From Clostridia bacterium (GTDB taxonomy: Bacteria > Bacillota > Clostridia > Oscillospirales > CAG-272): a DNA stretch of 51,648 nt. The notes beneath the pieces are model-generated. The model saw only the letters and a program-made list of their open reading frames with translations, was not told where the DNA came from and did no database searches. This document shows, piece after piece, positions 7,477 to 15,615 of this stretch (the first letter of the stretch is position 1; each line of letters begins with the position of its first letter). The position numbers and the translations under genes were made by a program. The stretch spans positions 1 through 51,648 of the forward strand of contig JAGASP010000121.1 in the NCBI GenBank assembly GCA_017621695.1, written 5' to 3'.

Positions 7477-8973
7477 ATGAATCATCACATGACCATCCAT
7501 ATTCCTTTGTCAGCGCAAGGAATACGCCTGTCCACCCATCTGGCGGAGGCAGGCTATCCCATCACCGCCGATTGCGGCGGCCGCGGCAAGTGCGGCAAAT
7601 GCGCTGTCACGGTCGTCTCAGGAAGCTTTTCAAGCACTCCCGACGGCAAAGTCCCCGCCATCCCCGATGACAGCGGAAAACTCCTTTCCTGCCGTGTGTT
7701 TTGCAACGGAGAAGCCGTCATTCTGCTTCCCGTCTCCAAAGGAAGCGGCCTCACCGCTCCGACAGAGCGTCCTTCTGCCGCAGTTCCTTATGAAGCCTGT
7801 GGCGTAGCGCTGGATATTGGCACCACCACCCTTGCGGCGGCACTCGTCCATCGCACAGACGGCAGTATTCTTCGCACGACCTCGCGTCTGAATCCCCAAA
7901 AGAGCTTTGGTGCAGACGTGATGAGCCGCATTCAAGCCGTCATGGAAAACGAGGCGCATCTGCTGACCATGCAAAAGCTCTTGCTGGAGGATGTCCGCGC
8001 CATGCTGGAAGTGCTGACCGACGGGCATACAGTTTCCCACATGACGGTCGCGGGAAATCCCACCATGCTGCATCTGTTCTGCGGTATTTCCCCCGTCGGG
8101 ATGGGCACCTATCCGTTCACACCTGTATTCACCGACACAAAGGTTTTGTCTGGAAAAGATCTCGGTCTCCCCGCAGATCAGATCATCCTGCTTCCATCCG
8201 TCTCAGCCTTTATCGGCGGAGATCTCACAGCGGGTATGATTGCCTGTGACATCACGAATCATGCCGCTCCCGTGCTGCTCGTAGACATGGGTACCAACGG
8301 AGAAATGATCCTCTACACGGGCAAGGATCACGGCGACAAGCTATACGGCACCTCTACGGCCGCAGGTCCCGCGTTGGAAGGCGCAGGCATTTCCACAGGT
8401 ACGGGCGGAGTGAGCGGAGCTGTCTCCTCGGTTGTCTGGAACGGTGTTTCCCTGCAATACGAGACCGTGGATCACGCGCCCCCCATCGGCATCTGCGGCA
8501 GCGGGCTCATTGATCTCGTCTCCCTCCTGCTTCTGCGAGGTATCATGGACGAAACAGGATATCTCGAGGAAGATCCCTTCCCTTACGCCGAGAAGCTGAC
8601 CCTGACGGGAGAAGATATCCGCGCGTTTCAATTGGCCAAAAGCGCTCTGCGTGCCGGTATGGAGGTGCTGTGCGAGACCGCAGGCATATCTCCCCAAGAC
8701 CTGTCCGCACTCTATATCGCGGGAGGATTGGGTCAGTATATGCGCATGGATTCCGCCATGCAGGTAGGGCTTTTGCCGGATTGCCCCAAGCAGATCCTCC
8801 AAGGTGTCGGCAACACGGCGCTCAGGGGCGCGGCTATGGCGCTCAGAGACCCCGCATGGGTAGAGCGTATCACCGCCGATGCGCGGCGCTGTGAGACCGT
8901 AGCGCTCAATCTATCCCCTTCCTTCAGCGATAAATTCATGGAATATATGCTGTTCCCCGAAGTTGAAACGTGA
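7477..8973 (+). CDS. 2Fe-2S/ASKHA protein, corrinoid-activator (RamA/RACE) type
   Basis: A 498-residue protein. Residues 1-85 form a plant-type 2Fe-2S ferredoxin domain with Cys ligands C33, C39, C42 and C72 (CGGRGKCGKC, then LLSC). The remainder is an actin-like ATPase (DUF4445/ASKHA) domain opening with VALDIGTTTLAAALV and carrying VDMGTNGEMIL and YIAGGLGQYM. Such proteins use ATP to drive electrons from the Fe-S centre onto corrinoid methyltransferases that have slipped to Co(II). It is shorter than the 600-residue versions because the middle linker domain is reduced. It lies 33 bases after the AlaX-like gene, in the same operon. No methyltransferase or corrinoid protein is in the window, so its client is unknown. 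Confidence 0.82.
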   Translation: MNHHMTIHIPLSAQGIRLSTHLAEAGYPITADCGGRGKCGKCAVTVVSGSFSSTPDGKVPAIPDDSGKLLSCRVFCNGEAVILLPVSKGSGLTAPTERPSAAVPYEACGVALDIGTTTLAAALVHRTDGSILRTTSRLNPQKSFGADVMSRIQAVMENEAHLLTMQKLLLEDVRAMLEVLTDGHTVSHMTVAGNPTMLHLFCGISPVGMGTYPFTPVFTDTKVLSGKDLGLPADQIILLPSVSAFIGGDLTAGMIACDITNHAAPVLLVDMGTNGEMILYTGKDHGDKLYGTSTAAGPALEGAGISTGTGGVSGAVSSVVWNGVSLQYETVDHAPPIGICGSGLIDLVSLLLLRGIMDETGYLEEDPFPYAEKLTLTGEDIRAFQLAKSALRAGMEVLCETAGISPQDLSALYIAGGLGQYMRMDSAMQVGLLPDCPKQILQGVGNTALRGAAMALRDPAWVERITADARRCETVALNLSPSFSDKFMEYMLFPEVET

Positions 8974-9000
8974 GGCTTCTTCAATGCAAATTACAGGGAA

Positions 9001-9048
9001 CCTCTAAAAACTTCCTCACGGCTCTCTCGCCAATAGAGTTTTTAGAGG
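9001..9048. repeat. Hairpin repeat CCTCTAAAAACT...AGTTTTTAGAGG
   Basis: Perfect 12-bp arms at 9001-9012 and 9037-9048 with a 24-base loop, lying in the 117-base gap between the ASKHA gene and the GH43-like gene. No U-tract follows, so it looks like a dispersed element or RNA-processing hairpin rather than a terminator. A half copy is at 5465-5480. Confidence 0.65.
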
Positions 9049-9090
9049 TGACTTACAGCCCTTCCCATCACACATCAAAGGAGTACCACC

Positions 9091-9948
9091 ATGATCATCT
9101 CTACCATCAAACAGCTCCGCGACCCCTACATTGTGGTCAAGGACGGCATCTATTATGCCCACGGCACGGGCTGGCATTGCTATCGAAATACCTCCGGCGT
9201 ATTGTCGGGTCCTTGGGAGGATCTCGGGCAGGTCGTGCCTAATCCCATCGATGACGCAGGACAGCACTGGGCACCCGAGGTACATTTGTATCAAGGCGCA
9301 TACTATATGATCACCACCTACCGTTCCTCCAAAAATGATCACCGCGGATGTGTCATTCTCAAGTCAGACCGTCCCGAAGGCCCGTTTGCCTATCATTCTG
9401 ACGGTCACGTCACCCCCGCCGACTGGGACTGCATCGACGGCACACTGTATATCGACCGGGATGGCAAGCCGTGGCTGGTCTTTGTTCACGAATGGACGTG
9501 CCAGCCCGACCATGTCGGCACGTTTGCGGCGGCACGCCTGTCGGATGACCTGACGCGGCTCATCTCCGAGCCCATCGAGCTCTTCCGCGCGGACGAACCT
9601 ACTTGGGCCAAGGCCGGGGTAACCGACGGTTGCTTCATGTATACCACCCAAGACGGACAGCTCCTTATGCTGTGGTCAAATTTTGAAGCGGGTGGCTATT
9701 GCGTGGCCATTGCCAGAAGCGACAACGGCCGTATCGACGGCAACTGGCGTCACGATGAAGCATTGCTCTTCTCAAGGGAGATCTCGGGCGAGTATGACGG
9801 CGGTCACGGAATGCTCTTCACCGATACGAATGGACAAATGTACCTGTCTGTCCATTCCCCACAGACGTTGGAGGGAGCAGACCGCTTGGAGTCCCCTGTG
9901 TTTGTGCCTGTGAAGGAGCAAAACGGGACGCTGGTTTGGGATAAATAA
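9091..9948 (+). CDS. Glycoside hydrolase family 43-like, cytoplasmic
   Basis: A 285-residue five-bladed beta-propeller type protein without a signal peptide. The GH43 hallmarks are LRDPYIV (D11, general base), CIDGTLYID (D116, pKa modulator) and VTDGCFMY near 178-184, where the usual acid Glu of VTEGPF is replaced by Asp (D179), a variant I recall in some subfamilies. HWAPEVH (59-65) is also typical. Likely substrates are arabinoside- or xyloside-type oligosaccharides imported into the cell, but the specificity cannot be read. AAAGGAG precedes the ATG. It may be read through from the upstream operon across the hairpin at 9001-9048 or from its own promoter, which I could not identify. Confidence 0.78.
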   Translation: MIISTIKQLRDPYIVVKDGIYYAHGTGWHCYRNTSGVLSGPWEDLGQVVPNPIDDAGQHWAPEVHLYQGAYYMITTYRSSKNDHRGCVILKSDRPEGPFAYHSDGHVTPADWDCIDGTLYIDRDGKPWLVFVHEWTCQPDHVGTFAAARLSDDLTRLISEPIELFRADEPTWAKAGVTDGCFMYTTQDGQLLMLWSNFEAGGYCVAIARSDNGRIDGNWRHDEALLFSREISGEYDGGHGMLFTDTNGQMYLSVHSPQTLEGADRLESPVFVPVKEQNGTLVWDK

Positions 9949-9956
9949 TTGCATAC

Positions 9957-9995
9957 CAAAAGGGTGCAGCTGCCATGCAACTGCACCCTCTTCTT
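9957..9995. terminator. Convergent terminator hairpin
   Basis: AGGGTGCAG (9961-9969) pairs with CTGCACCCT (9981-9989), followed by CTTCTTT on the plus strand and preceded by an A-run that gives U residues on the minus strand. It separates the GH43-like gene from the convergent lipoprotein gene. Confidence 0.7.
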
Positions 9996-10004
9996 TATGT
10001 ATCC

Positions 10005-10496
10005 TCAATCGACAAGCAATTTGACCATGCTCTTGTCGCCAAAGATGATCGTGTCGCCTTTTCTCTCCACCCTTTTTACGTCGAGCATAATTTCAGGCTC
10101 GGGAATGTACAAAAACTCTCCCTCGTCATCCAAATACTCGGCAACCATTTTGGCGTCGGCCGTTTTCTCAAATTCTATCACACAGCAAAAGGATCCCTCT
10201 ACCTCATATTCAGTTTCATGCGTGGAAGGATTATAGCTGGGCATCAACGCAAAATCTTCATCCTGCACAAAATAGGCTTTGACAATATCTCCTTCCAGGT
10301 CATCCTCGTTATCCTCGATTTCATCGACCAGATCATCCAGGAAATCGCGCGTCATTCTATGATAAGCAATATCATCCTCCTGATCGCAAAGCCGATCGAT
10401 ACGGCTGATCCAAGAGCCACCGCCCCCGCAGGCCGTTGCGGAGAGCAGCATGACCAATGCCACAAGCATAGCTAACATCATACTCCGTTTTTTCAT
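10005..10496 (-). CDS. Small lipoprotein, unknown function
   Basis: A 163-residue protein with a lipoprotein signal (MKKRSMMLAMLV..LSATAC, Cys 23 lipidated), so it is expected to be anchored on the outer face of the membrane. After a Gly-rich spacer (CGGGGS) the mature part is acidic (DEIEDNEDDLEGDIV) and lacks recognisable motifs. Three close in-frame ATGs exist (10508, 10502, 10496); 10496 has the best spacing to GGAGAT and starts the signal peptide. A good promoter is at 10565-10592. I do not recognise the family. Confidence 0.75.
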   Translation of the reverse strand: MKKRSMMLAMLVALVMLLSATACGGGGSWISRIDRLCDQEDDIAYHRMTRDFLDDLVDEIEDNEDDLEGDIVKAYFVQDEDFALMPSYNPSTHETEYEVEGSFCCVIEFEKTADAKMVAEYLDDEGEFLYIPEPEIMLDVKRVERKGDTIIFGDKSMVKLLVD

Positions 10497-10564
10497 ATTC
10501 ATCTCCATTCCGCCGCCATACGGCGGCACATAAAAATTTGGGGACACCTCTAAAGCGCAACTAC

Positions 10565-10592
10565 AGTATAGCATATTTTCCATTTTTGTCAA
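10565..10592 (-). promoter_or_regulatory. Promoter of the 10005-10496 lipoprotein gene
   Basis: Minus-strand TTGACA (10587-10592), 16-base spacer, TATACT (10565-10570). The leader carries a small GCCGCCGTATGGCGGC hairpin just before the ribosome binding site, which could limit initiation. Confidence 0.75.
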
Positions 10593-10689
10593 TATGCACA
10601 CTGTCGCCGTTAACATAAAATTCACGAAAAGTTGCGTACTTGTTAAACAGCATCCATTCAAAGCCATATGCTACACATTTCAGCCATTC

Positions 10690-10718
10690 TTGACAGAACC
10701 GCCGGGATATGCTATAAT
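10690..10718 (+). promoter_or_regulatory. Promoter of the aldo/keto reductase gene
   Basis: TTGACA (10690-10695), exactly 17 bases, TATAAT (10713-10718): full consensus. Confidence 0.92.
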
Positions 10719-10765
10719 GTTCACAGCAACCGTACAGCTAAAATTTCACTCTCAGCGAGGTACAT

Positions 10766-11902
10766 ATGCATTACAGAAAGCTTGGAAATACAGGACTTCT
10801 CGTCAGCGAGATTTCGCTCGGCGGTGAATGGCTGGAGCGCAAAAGCGCCGAGGAGGTCACCGCCGTAGTAGATGCCTGCCGCGCCGTAGGCATCAATACC
10901 ATTGACTGCTTCATGTCGGAGCCCAACGTTCGCTCCAACCTTGGCAACGCCATCAAGGGAGAGCGTGAAAAGTGGATCATTCAGGGACACGTTGGCTCGG
11001 CTTGGAAAAACGGGCAGTACGTCCGTACCCGCAACGTGGCCGAGGCCGAGGTGGCCTTCAAGGATCTGCTTGACCGCTTCCATACAGACTACATGGATCT
11101 CGGCATGATCCATTTTGTTGACCGTCTCGATGACTGGAACGACGTTTTGAACGGCGGGCTCATGGACTATATGGTCGAGCTCAAAGCACGCGGCGCGATC
11201 CGTCACATCGGACTTTCCACCCACAGCCCCCAAATTGCCCGCATGGCGGTAGAGCACGGCGTGATCGAAGCACTCCTGTTCAGCATCAATCCCGGTTACG
11301 ATCTCATCCCTTCCCAAGAGAATGTCGGAGTTCCCGACGAAAACGCCCCTCTCCTGCGTGGCATGGACGAAACCCGCGCGGAGCTGTATCGCCTCTGTGA
11401 GGCACGCGGCGTGGGTATCAACGTTATGAAATGCTTCGGCGGAGGCCGTCTGTTGGACGAGAAAAGATCCCCCTTCGGTGTGGCGTTGACCCCCGTCCAA
11501 TGCATCCACTACTGCCTCACCCGCCCCGCCGTGGCCACGGTCATGCTGGGTTTTGAAAATCCACAGCAAGTGCCCGATGCCGTTGCCTACGAGACCGCCA
11601 CCGACGTTGAAAAGGATTACGCTTCGGTGCTGTCTCTCTCCCCCCGCGAGACCTACTACGGCGCGTGTACCTACTGCGGCCACTGTAAGCCCTGCCCCGT
11701 GAACATCGACATTGCCATGGTCAACAAGCTCTACGATCTGGCCACAGCCCACGAAGAAGTCCCTGCCACCGTCCGCGAGCATTACAACGCCCTGGAGGTC
11801 AAGGCATCCGCCTGCCTCGCTTGCGGCAAATGCGAGACAAGATGTCCCTTCCACGTCCGCGTGGTGGAGCGGATGAAGAGAACGGCGGCACTGCTTGGGT
11901 AA
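10766..11902 (+). CDS. Aldo/keto reductase fused to 4Fe-4S ferredoxin domain, atypical active site
   Basis: A 378-residue protein. Residues 1-290 follow the aldo/keto reductase TIM barrel (LGNTGLLVSEISLGG at the start, GAIRHIGLSTH near the middle). Residues about 301-361 carry two Cys clusters, CTYCGHCKPCP and CLACGKCETRCPF, able to bind two 4Fe-4S centres. The catalytic tetrad is altered: the Asp is present (D47) but the position normally held by Tyr (D+5) is Glu 52, and the usual TK is GH at 74-75 (IIQGHVG); H116 is kept. I recall this GH variant as a recurring type in Clostridia, so it is probably a distinct enzyme, not a broken gene. The substrate is unknown; electrons may come from ferredoxin instead of NADPH alone. 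A full consensus promoter precedes it. Confidence 0.82.
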   Translation: MHYRKLGNTGLLVSEISLGGEWLERKSAEEVTAVVDACRAVGINTIDCFMSEPNVRSNLGNAIKGEREKWIIQGHVGSAWKNGQYVRTRNVAEAEVAFKDLLDRFHTDYMDLGMIHFVDRLDDWNDVLNGGLMDYMVELKARGAIRHIGLSTHSPQIARMAVEHGVIEALLFSINPGYDLIPSQENVGVPDENAPLLRGMDETRAELYRLCEARGVGINVMKCFGGGRLLDEKRSPFGVALTPVQCIHYCLTRPAVATVMLGFENPQQVPDAVAYETATDVEKDYASVLSLSPRETYYGACTYCGHCKPCPVNIDIAMVNKLYDLATAHEEVPATVREHYNALEVKASACLACGKCETRCPFHVRVVERMKRTAALLG

Positions 11903-11909
11903 CGAATCT

Positions 11910-11939
11910 AAGGGAAACTTTTTGAAAAAAGTTTCCCTT
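11910..11939. repeat. Perfect palindrome AAGGGAAACTTTTT, sister of 2165-2198
   Basis: Two 14-base arms with a 2-base loop directly after the aldo/keto reductase stop. No U-tract follows; the next bases are GGGTCT. The rest of the 237-base gap (to 12139) holds small GC-rich hairpins such as GTTGCTATCAGCAAC but no gene or clear promoter. Confidence 0.7.
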
Positions 11940-12139
11940 GGGTCTCGCTGCGGCTCGGTCACGCCGCGGCTCTGGTTGCTATCAGCAACGATTCTCTACC
12001 GCGTCGCCGCTTCGCTACCCTTCAAAACTTCACAAAAACGTAACGGGCGGAGAAACCCCTTGGTTACATCGCTGATTTTTTCCATAGGGGAGGTGTTCCT
12101 CCTCACGCCCCAATCTGATCTCCACAGAAAGGAGCCCCC

Positions 12140-12514
12140 ATGAGCAAAGCCGCCAAATTCCTCGCCCCCGTCACCTTCGCCCTCTCCTGCCTCCTCGGCT
12201 ATGGACTCGTGGCTCTCCTGTTTACCCGAGTCTCTGATCTGGGCGGCGCGATCCTGGCTACGGTGATCTACGGTGCCATGATCCTGACCGTTTTTCTCCT
12301 TGCCGTCCCCGCATATTGCTTCCTTTATGGCTTCAAGCTCCTGCGCTTTGCAAAAAGGAAGCCCTTGCTTGTCCTCTATAACGCCCTCGTCCTCACGCTC
12401 GGCTATCTCCTGCCCTTTTGCACGGAGGACGAGACCTACCTCTACAGCCTGATCCTTTTCCTGTGGGCGGGCTTGTGGAGTGCGTTGCCCTTGCTTTTTC
12501 AAAAAAGAAAATAA
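12140..12514 (+). CDS. Small four-helix membrane protein
   Basis: A 124-residue hydrophobic protein with about four membrane helices (near residues 8-29, 37-64, 78-94 and 102-118) and a basic end (FQKRK). AAAGGAG is placed 6 bases before the ATG. Only 18 bases separate it from the SGNH hydrolase gene downstream, so they are likely co-transcribed. No family is recognised and no conserved polar motif stands out. Confidence 0.7.
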   Translation: MSKAAKFLAPVTFALSCLLGYGLVALLFTRVSDLGGAILATVIYGAMILTVFLLAVPAYCFLYGFKLLRFAKRKPLLVLYNALVLTLGYLLPFCTEDETYLYSLILFLWAGLWSALPLLFQKRK

Positions 12515-12532
12515 CGTAAAAAGGAGCCCATC

Positions 12533-13093
12533 ATGAAAAAGAAGATCATCCTCCTCGGCGATTCCATCCGCCAGATCGGCTACGGTGCATCCGTGGCCGA
12601 GGCCCTGACCAACCAATACGACTGCGAGGTCTGGCAGCCCGACGACAACTGCCGCTTCGCTTCCTACACCCTGCGGATGTGCTTTGACTACAAGGCACAA
12701 ATGGAGGGCTCCGACGTGATCCATTGGAACAACGGCCTTTGGGATCTCTGCGACCTGTTCGGTGACGGTGCCTTCACCCCTATGGATGCGTACGTCAATA
12801 CCATGGTGCGGATCGCCCGTGTCCTCAAGACCTATGCGCCCACCGTCATTTTCGCTACCTCCACGCCCCCCTCGCCAAAAATGTGGGGACACGACGCAGA
12901 GCGCATCAAGGCCTATAACGCCGCCGTGGTGGAGGCCCTTACCGCCGAGGGTGTATATATCAACGACCTGTTTACGCCCGTCTATGAGGACGTGGAGGGT
13001 ATGATCTGCGACGACCTGATCCACCTCTCCGGCAAGGGCATCAAGGTTTGTGCCGAAAAGGTGCTCTCCGCCATTGTCCCTCACCTCGCTTGA
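12533..13093 (+). CDS. SGNH/GDSL-family hydrolase
   Basis: A 186-residue cytoplasmic esterase-type protein. The nucleophile block is LLGDSI (S11), the oxyanion Asn lies in HWNNGLWDL, and the catalytic Asp-His pair is DDLIH (D161, H164) near the C-terminus, so all SGNH landmarks are present. There is no signal peptide. Proteins of this size and plan act as acyl- or acetyl-esterases on sugars or small esters, but the substrate cannot be told. It sits 18 bases after a small membrane protein gene and ends at the terminator 13140-13174. Confidence 0.85.
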   Translation: MKKKIILLGDSIRQIGYGASVAEALTNQYDCEVWQPDDNCRFASYTLRMCFDYKAQMEGSDVIHWNNGLWDLCDLFGDGAFTPMDAYVNTMVRIARVLKTYAPTVIFATSTPPSPKMWGHDAERIKAYNAAVVEALTAEGVYINDLFTPVYEDVEGMICDDLIHLSGKGIKVCAEKVLSAIVPHLA

Positions 13094-13139
13094 TCTTAAG
13101 CAGAACACAGCCTTTGCTGATTCAGATGCTATCGTACAA

Positions 13140-13174
13140 AAAACCGTCCCCCGATCAATCGGAGGACGGTTTTT
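13140..13174. terminator. Bidirectional rho-independent terminator
   Basis: AAAACCGTCC(C)CCGAT pairs with ATCGG(A)GGACGGTTTT with one mismatch and a 2-base loop, flanked by A and T runs. It lies between the convergent SGNH hydrolase and lipoprotein genes. Confidence 0.9.
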
Positions 13175-13192
13175 CTCTTTATGTTTGCCTGA

Positions 13193-14071
13193 TTATGCGA
13201 AATAATCCGCTGCATCATCCTTGGTTTCAAAGAAAGCGATGGATGCAATGTCAAAATACTCTTCCCCGCCGTCAGCGGTAGCGAGCTTGCCGCCGTTGCC
13301 GGTATAGTCAAAGAAATTATATACCAGGGACTGAATGGCAGCACCGCCGGTCACGTCGGTATCGGCCACGCCGTCAGCGCCTGCTTTGTTCTTTCTCATA
13401 TCCAGGATCAGCACATCCCACTCGCCGTTGGTCATGTAGAAGAACCAGTTGTCGCTGTCACGGCGGTTGCCGTTGAACTCGGCTGTGCCGTTGAGCAGGA
13501 GCGTCCCCCAGAAGTTGGAGCCGTAGCTGCCGCAGTTGGTGCGGTACTTGATGGCGATGATGTCGCTGAAGCCTTCGCCCTCGGCGGTGAGGGTAACGGA
13601 AGGATTGGTGGCGGTATCGGTGGTGCCGGTCAGGAAGTGGGCATAGTCACCCTCCAGAGTCACGGTAGAATTGGTTGCGGTCATAGCAGCCAGATCCTCG
13701 GCGGTATAGAGCGCGGTAGGCTCGACAGGCGCTTCGGTGGGAGCTTCGGTAGGCTCTTCCGTAGGCACTTCAGTGGGTTCTTCGGTGGGCTCTTCAACCG
13801 GAGTCGAGTCGGACTCTTCGGCGGAAACCGTCTCAGACCCTTCGGTGGGCGTTGTCTCGGTGGGTACTTCTGCGGGAATCGTTGTAGACTCTTCCACAGG
13901 CGCGGAGGTGAGAGCCTCGGCGGAGGTTTCTTCGGATGCAGTGGTGGAGGCATCGGTTGCGGCCTGGGTCAGTGCACCGGTGGGGGTCTCCGCAGTATCA
14001 TTTTCGGAGCAAGCAACAGCTGTCAGGATAAACGCCAACAGCAAAAGGGTACAAAGCAATAATTTTTTCAT
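13193..14071 (-). CDS. Lipoprotein with Thr/Glu/Pro-rich stalk and C-terminal beta domain
   Basis: A 292-residue protein with a lipoprotein signal (MKKLLLCTLLLLAF..LTAVAC, Cys 21). Residues about 22-118 are a low-complexity stalk of Thr, Glu, Pro, Ser and Ala with PTE repeats (EEPTEEPTEVPTEEPTEAPT). The C-terminal 170 residues look like a beta-sandwich with a conserved-looking IIAIKYRTN and WDVLILDMR; this could be a carbohydrate- or wall-binding module. It lies 25 bases after asnS and is probably co-transcribed with it. The start at 14071 is set by the signal peptide and an AAAGGAAG site. Confidence 0.8.
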   Translation of the reverse strand: MKKLLLCTLLLLAFILTAVACSENDTAETPTGALTQAATDASTTASEETSAEALTSAPVEESTTIPAEVPTETTPTEGSETVSAEESDSTPVEEPTEEPTEVPTEEPTEAPTEAPVEPTALYTAEDLAAMTATNSTVTLEGDYAHFLTGTTDTATNPSVTLTAEGEGFSDIIAIKYRTNCGSYGSNFWGTLLLNGTAEFNGNRRDSDNWFFYMTNGEWDVLILDMRKNKAGADGVADTDVTGGAAIQSLVYNFFDYTGNGGKLATADGGEEYFDIASIAFFETKDDAADYFA

Positions 14072-14096
14072 AATAGCACTTCCTTTCAAATTGTTT

Positions 14097-15473
14097 TTAC
14101 ATTGACCCCACAGTTCTGGGGAACATGAGGACGTCGCGGATGTTCTGCACACCTGTGATATACATGAGCATACGCTCAAAGCCCAAGCCGAAGCCGCTGT
14201 GGGGGACAGAGCCGTACTTACGGGTATCCAGGTACTCGGTGTAGGACTCGAGAGGCATATTGCGGGCGGTCATGGCGGCCACCAGCTTGTCGTAGTCGGC
14301 CTCACGCTCGGAGCAGCCTATGATCTCGCCGATGCCGGGGACCAACAGGTCGGTGGCGGCCACGGTCTTGCCGTCGGGGTTCTGCTTCATGTAGAAGGAC
14401 TTGATGGCGGCGGGATAGTTGACCACGAAGACAGGACGGCCGAAATGCTCGTCCACGAGGTACTTTTCATGCTCGGTCTGGAGGTCGCAGCCCCATTCCA
14501 CGGGATACTTGAACTCCTTGCCCGAAGCCTTCAAGATCTCAATGGCATCGGTGTAATCCAGCTTGACAAAATCGTTTGCCAGCATCTTTTGGAGCTTTTC
14601 GATGACGCCCTTCTCTACCCACTGGTTGAAGAATTCCATCTCCTCGGGGCACTGATCCATCACGTCCTTGACGATATACTTGATGAAATTCTCAGCGATC
14701 TCAATGATGTCGTGGATATCGCAGAAGCAGACCTCGGGCTCGACGTGCCAGAACTCTGCCACGTGGCGGGTGGTGTTGGAATTCTCTGCGCGGAAGGTAG
14801 GGCCAAAGGTGTAGATGCGACCAAGACCCATGGCGGCCATCTCACCCTCGAGCTGAGCGGAGACGGTCAGGCCTGCCTTGCGGCCAAAGAAGTCGTTTGC
14901 GTAGTATTCAGCCTCGCTCTCGGCGGTGGCGTTCCAGGGCTGGGTGGTCACGCGGAACATCTCGCCCGCGCCCTCACAGTCAGAGCCCGTGATGATGGGG
15001 GGATGCACGTAGCGGTAGCCGTTGGCACGGAAATACTGATGGATGGACTGCGCAAGCTGGCTACGGACGGCAAAGACCGCCTCAAAATAGCGGGCGCGGC
15101 CGCGCAGATGGGGGATGGTGCGCAGATACTCCAACGTATGACGCTTCTTCTGCAGAGGGTAATCGGTGGGGCAAGTGCCCAGCACGGCCAGGGTCTCTAC
15201 CTGCAGCTCCACGATATTGCGCTCGGAGGCGACGAGGGTACCCGTAGCGGTCAGAGACGCGCCTACGGCCATCGCGTCCTTGAAGGATTCTTCGGCAAGC
15301 TTGTCCTTGTCGATGACAAGTTGAAGGCTCCTGAAGCAGGTACCGTCGTTGACCTCCAGGAAGGAAACGTTCTTGGAGTCGCGGGCGGTGCGCACCCAAC
15401 CGCAGATGACCACGGAGGTGTCCACAAACTTGTCAGCCTCGGCAAAAAGCACTTTGATATCTGTGTGTTTCAT
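14097..15473 (-). CDS. asnS: Asparagine--tRNA ligase
   Basis: A 458-residue class IIb aminoacyl-tRNA synthetase. The N-terminal OB-fold anticodon-binding domain (VVICGWVRTARDSKNVSFLEVNDG) is followed by the catalytic core with motif 2 (FRAENSNTTRHVAEFWHVEPE region, about 227-247) and motif 3 (GLGFERMLMYITG, near the C-terminus). The lack of an extra Asp-specific insertion and the NSNTTRH segment point to AsnRS and not AspRS. Length is normal. A sigma-A promoter is at 15520-15548 with a 45-base leader, too short for a T-box. A lipoprotein gene follows. Confidence 0.95.
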   Translation of the reverse strand: MKHTDIKVLFAEADKFVDTSVVICGWVRTARDSKNVSFLEVNDGTCFRSLQLVIDKDKLAEESFKDAMAVGASLTATGTLVASERNIVELQVETLAVLGTCPTDYPLQKKRHTLEYLRTIPHLRGRARYFEAVFAVRSQLAQSIHQYFRANGYRYVHPPIITGSDCEGAGEMFRVTTQPWNATAESEAEYYANDFFGRKAGLTVSAQLEGEMAAMGLGRIYTFGPTFRAENSNTTRHVAEFWHVEPEVCFCDIHDIIEIAENFIKYIVKDVMDQCPEEMEFFNQWVEKGVIEKLQKMLANDFVKLDYTDAIEILKASGKEFKYPVEWGCDLQTEHEKYLVDEHFGRPVFVVNYPAAIKSFYMKQNPDGKTVAATDLLVPGIGEIIGCSEREADYDKLVAAMTARNMPLESYTEYLDTRKYGSVPHSGFGLGFERMLMYITGVQNIRDVLMFPRTVGSM

Positions 15474-15519
15474 GGTGTATGTTTCTCCAATCTTGGAAAT
15501 TTACAGATCATTACCGTTT

Positions 15520-15548
15520 ATTATAACACATAATCCGTGAGTTTACAA
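15520..15548 (-). promoter_or_regulatory. Promoter of asnS
   Basis: Minus-strand TTGTAA (15543-15548), 17-base spacer, TATAAT (15520-15525). Confidence 0.85.
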
Positions 15549-15571
15549 GGGGTTTTGGAAGATTTTTTTGA

Positions 15572-15610
15572 AATATGAGAAATCCCCACTCCGCGAAGGA
15601 GTGGGGCAAA
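15572..15610 (-). terminator. Terminator of the first sigma/anti-sigma operon
   Basis: CCCCACTCC (15584-15592) and GGAGTGGGG (15598-15606) form a 9-bp stem with loop GCGAA; on the minus strand a moderately T-rich ATTTCTCATATTTC follows. It lies just after the stop at 15616. Confidence 0.65.
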
Positions 15611-15615
15611 AGCAT

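Noticed and set aside
9001-9052. Rho-independent terminator after the ASKHA gene
   Set aside because: The 12-bp stem has a 24-base loop and no U-tract, and a similar sequence occurs elsewhere; a dispersed repeat fits better.
14199-15533. 444-codon plus-strand open frame
   Set aside because: Antisense to asnS, which is unmistakable by class II synthetase motifs.
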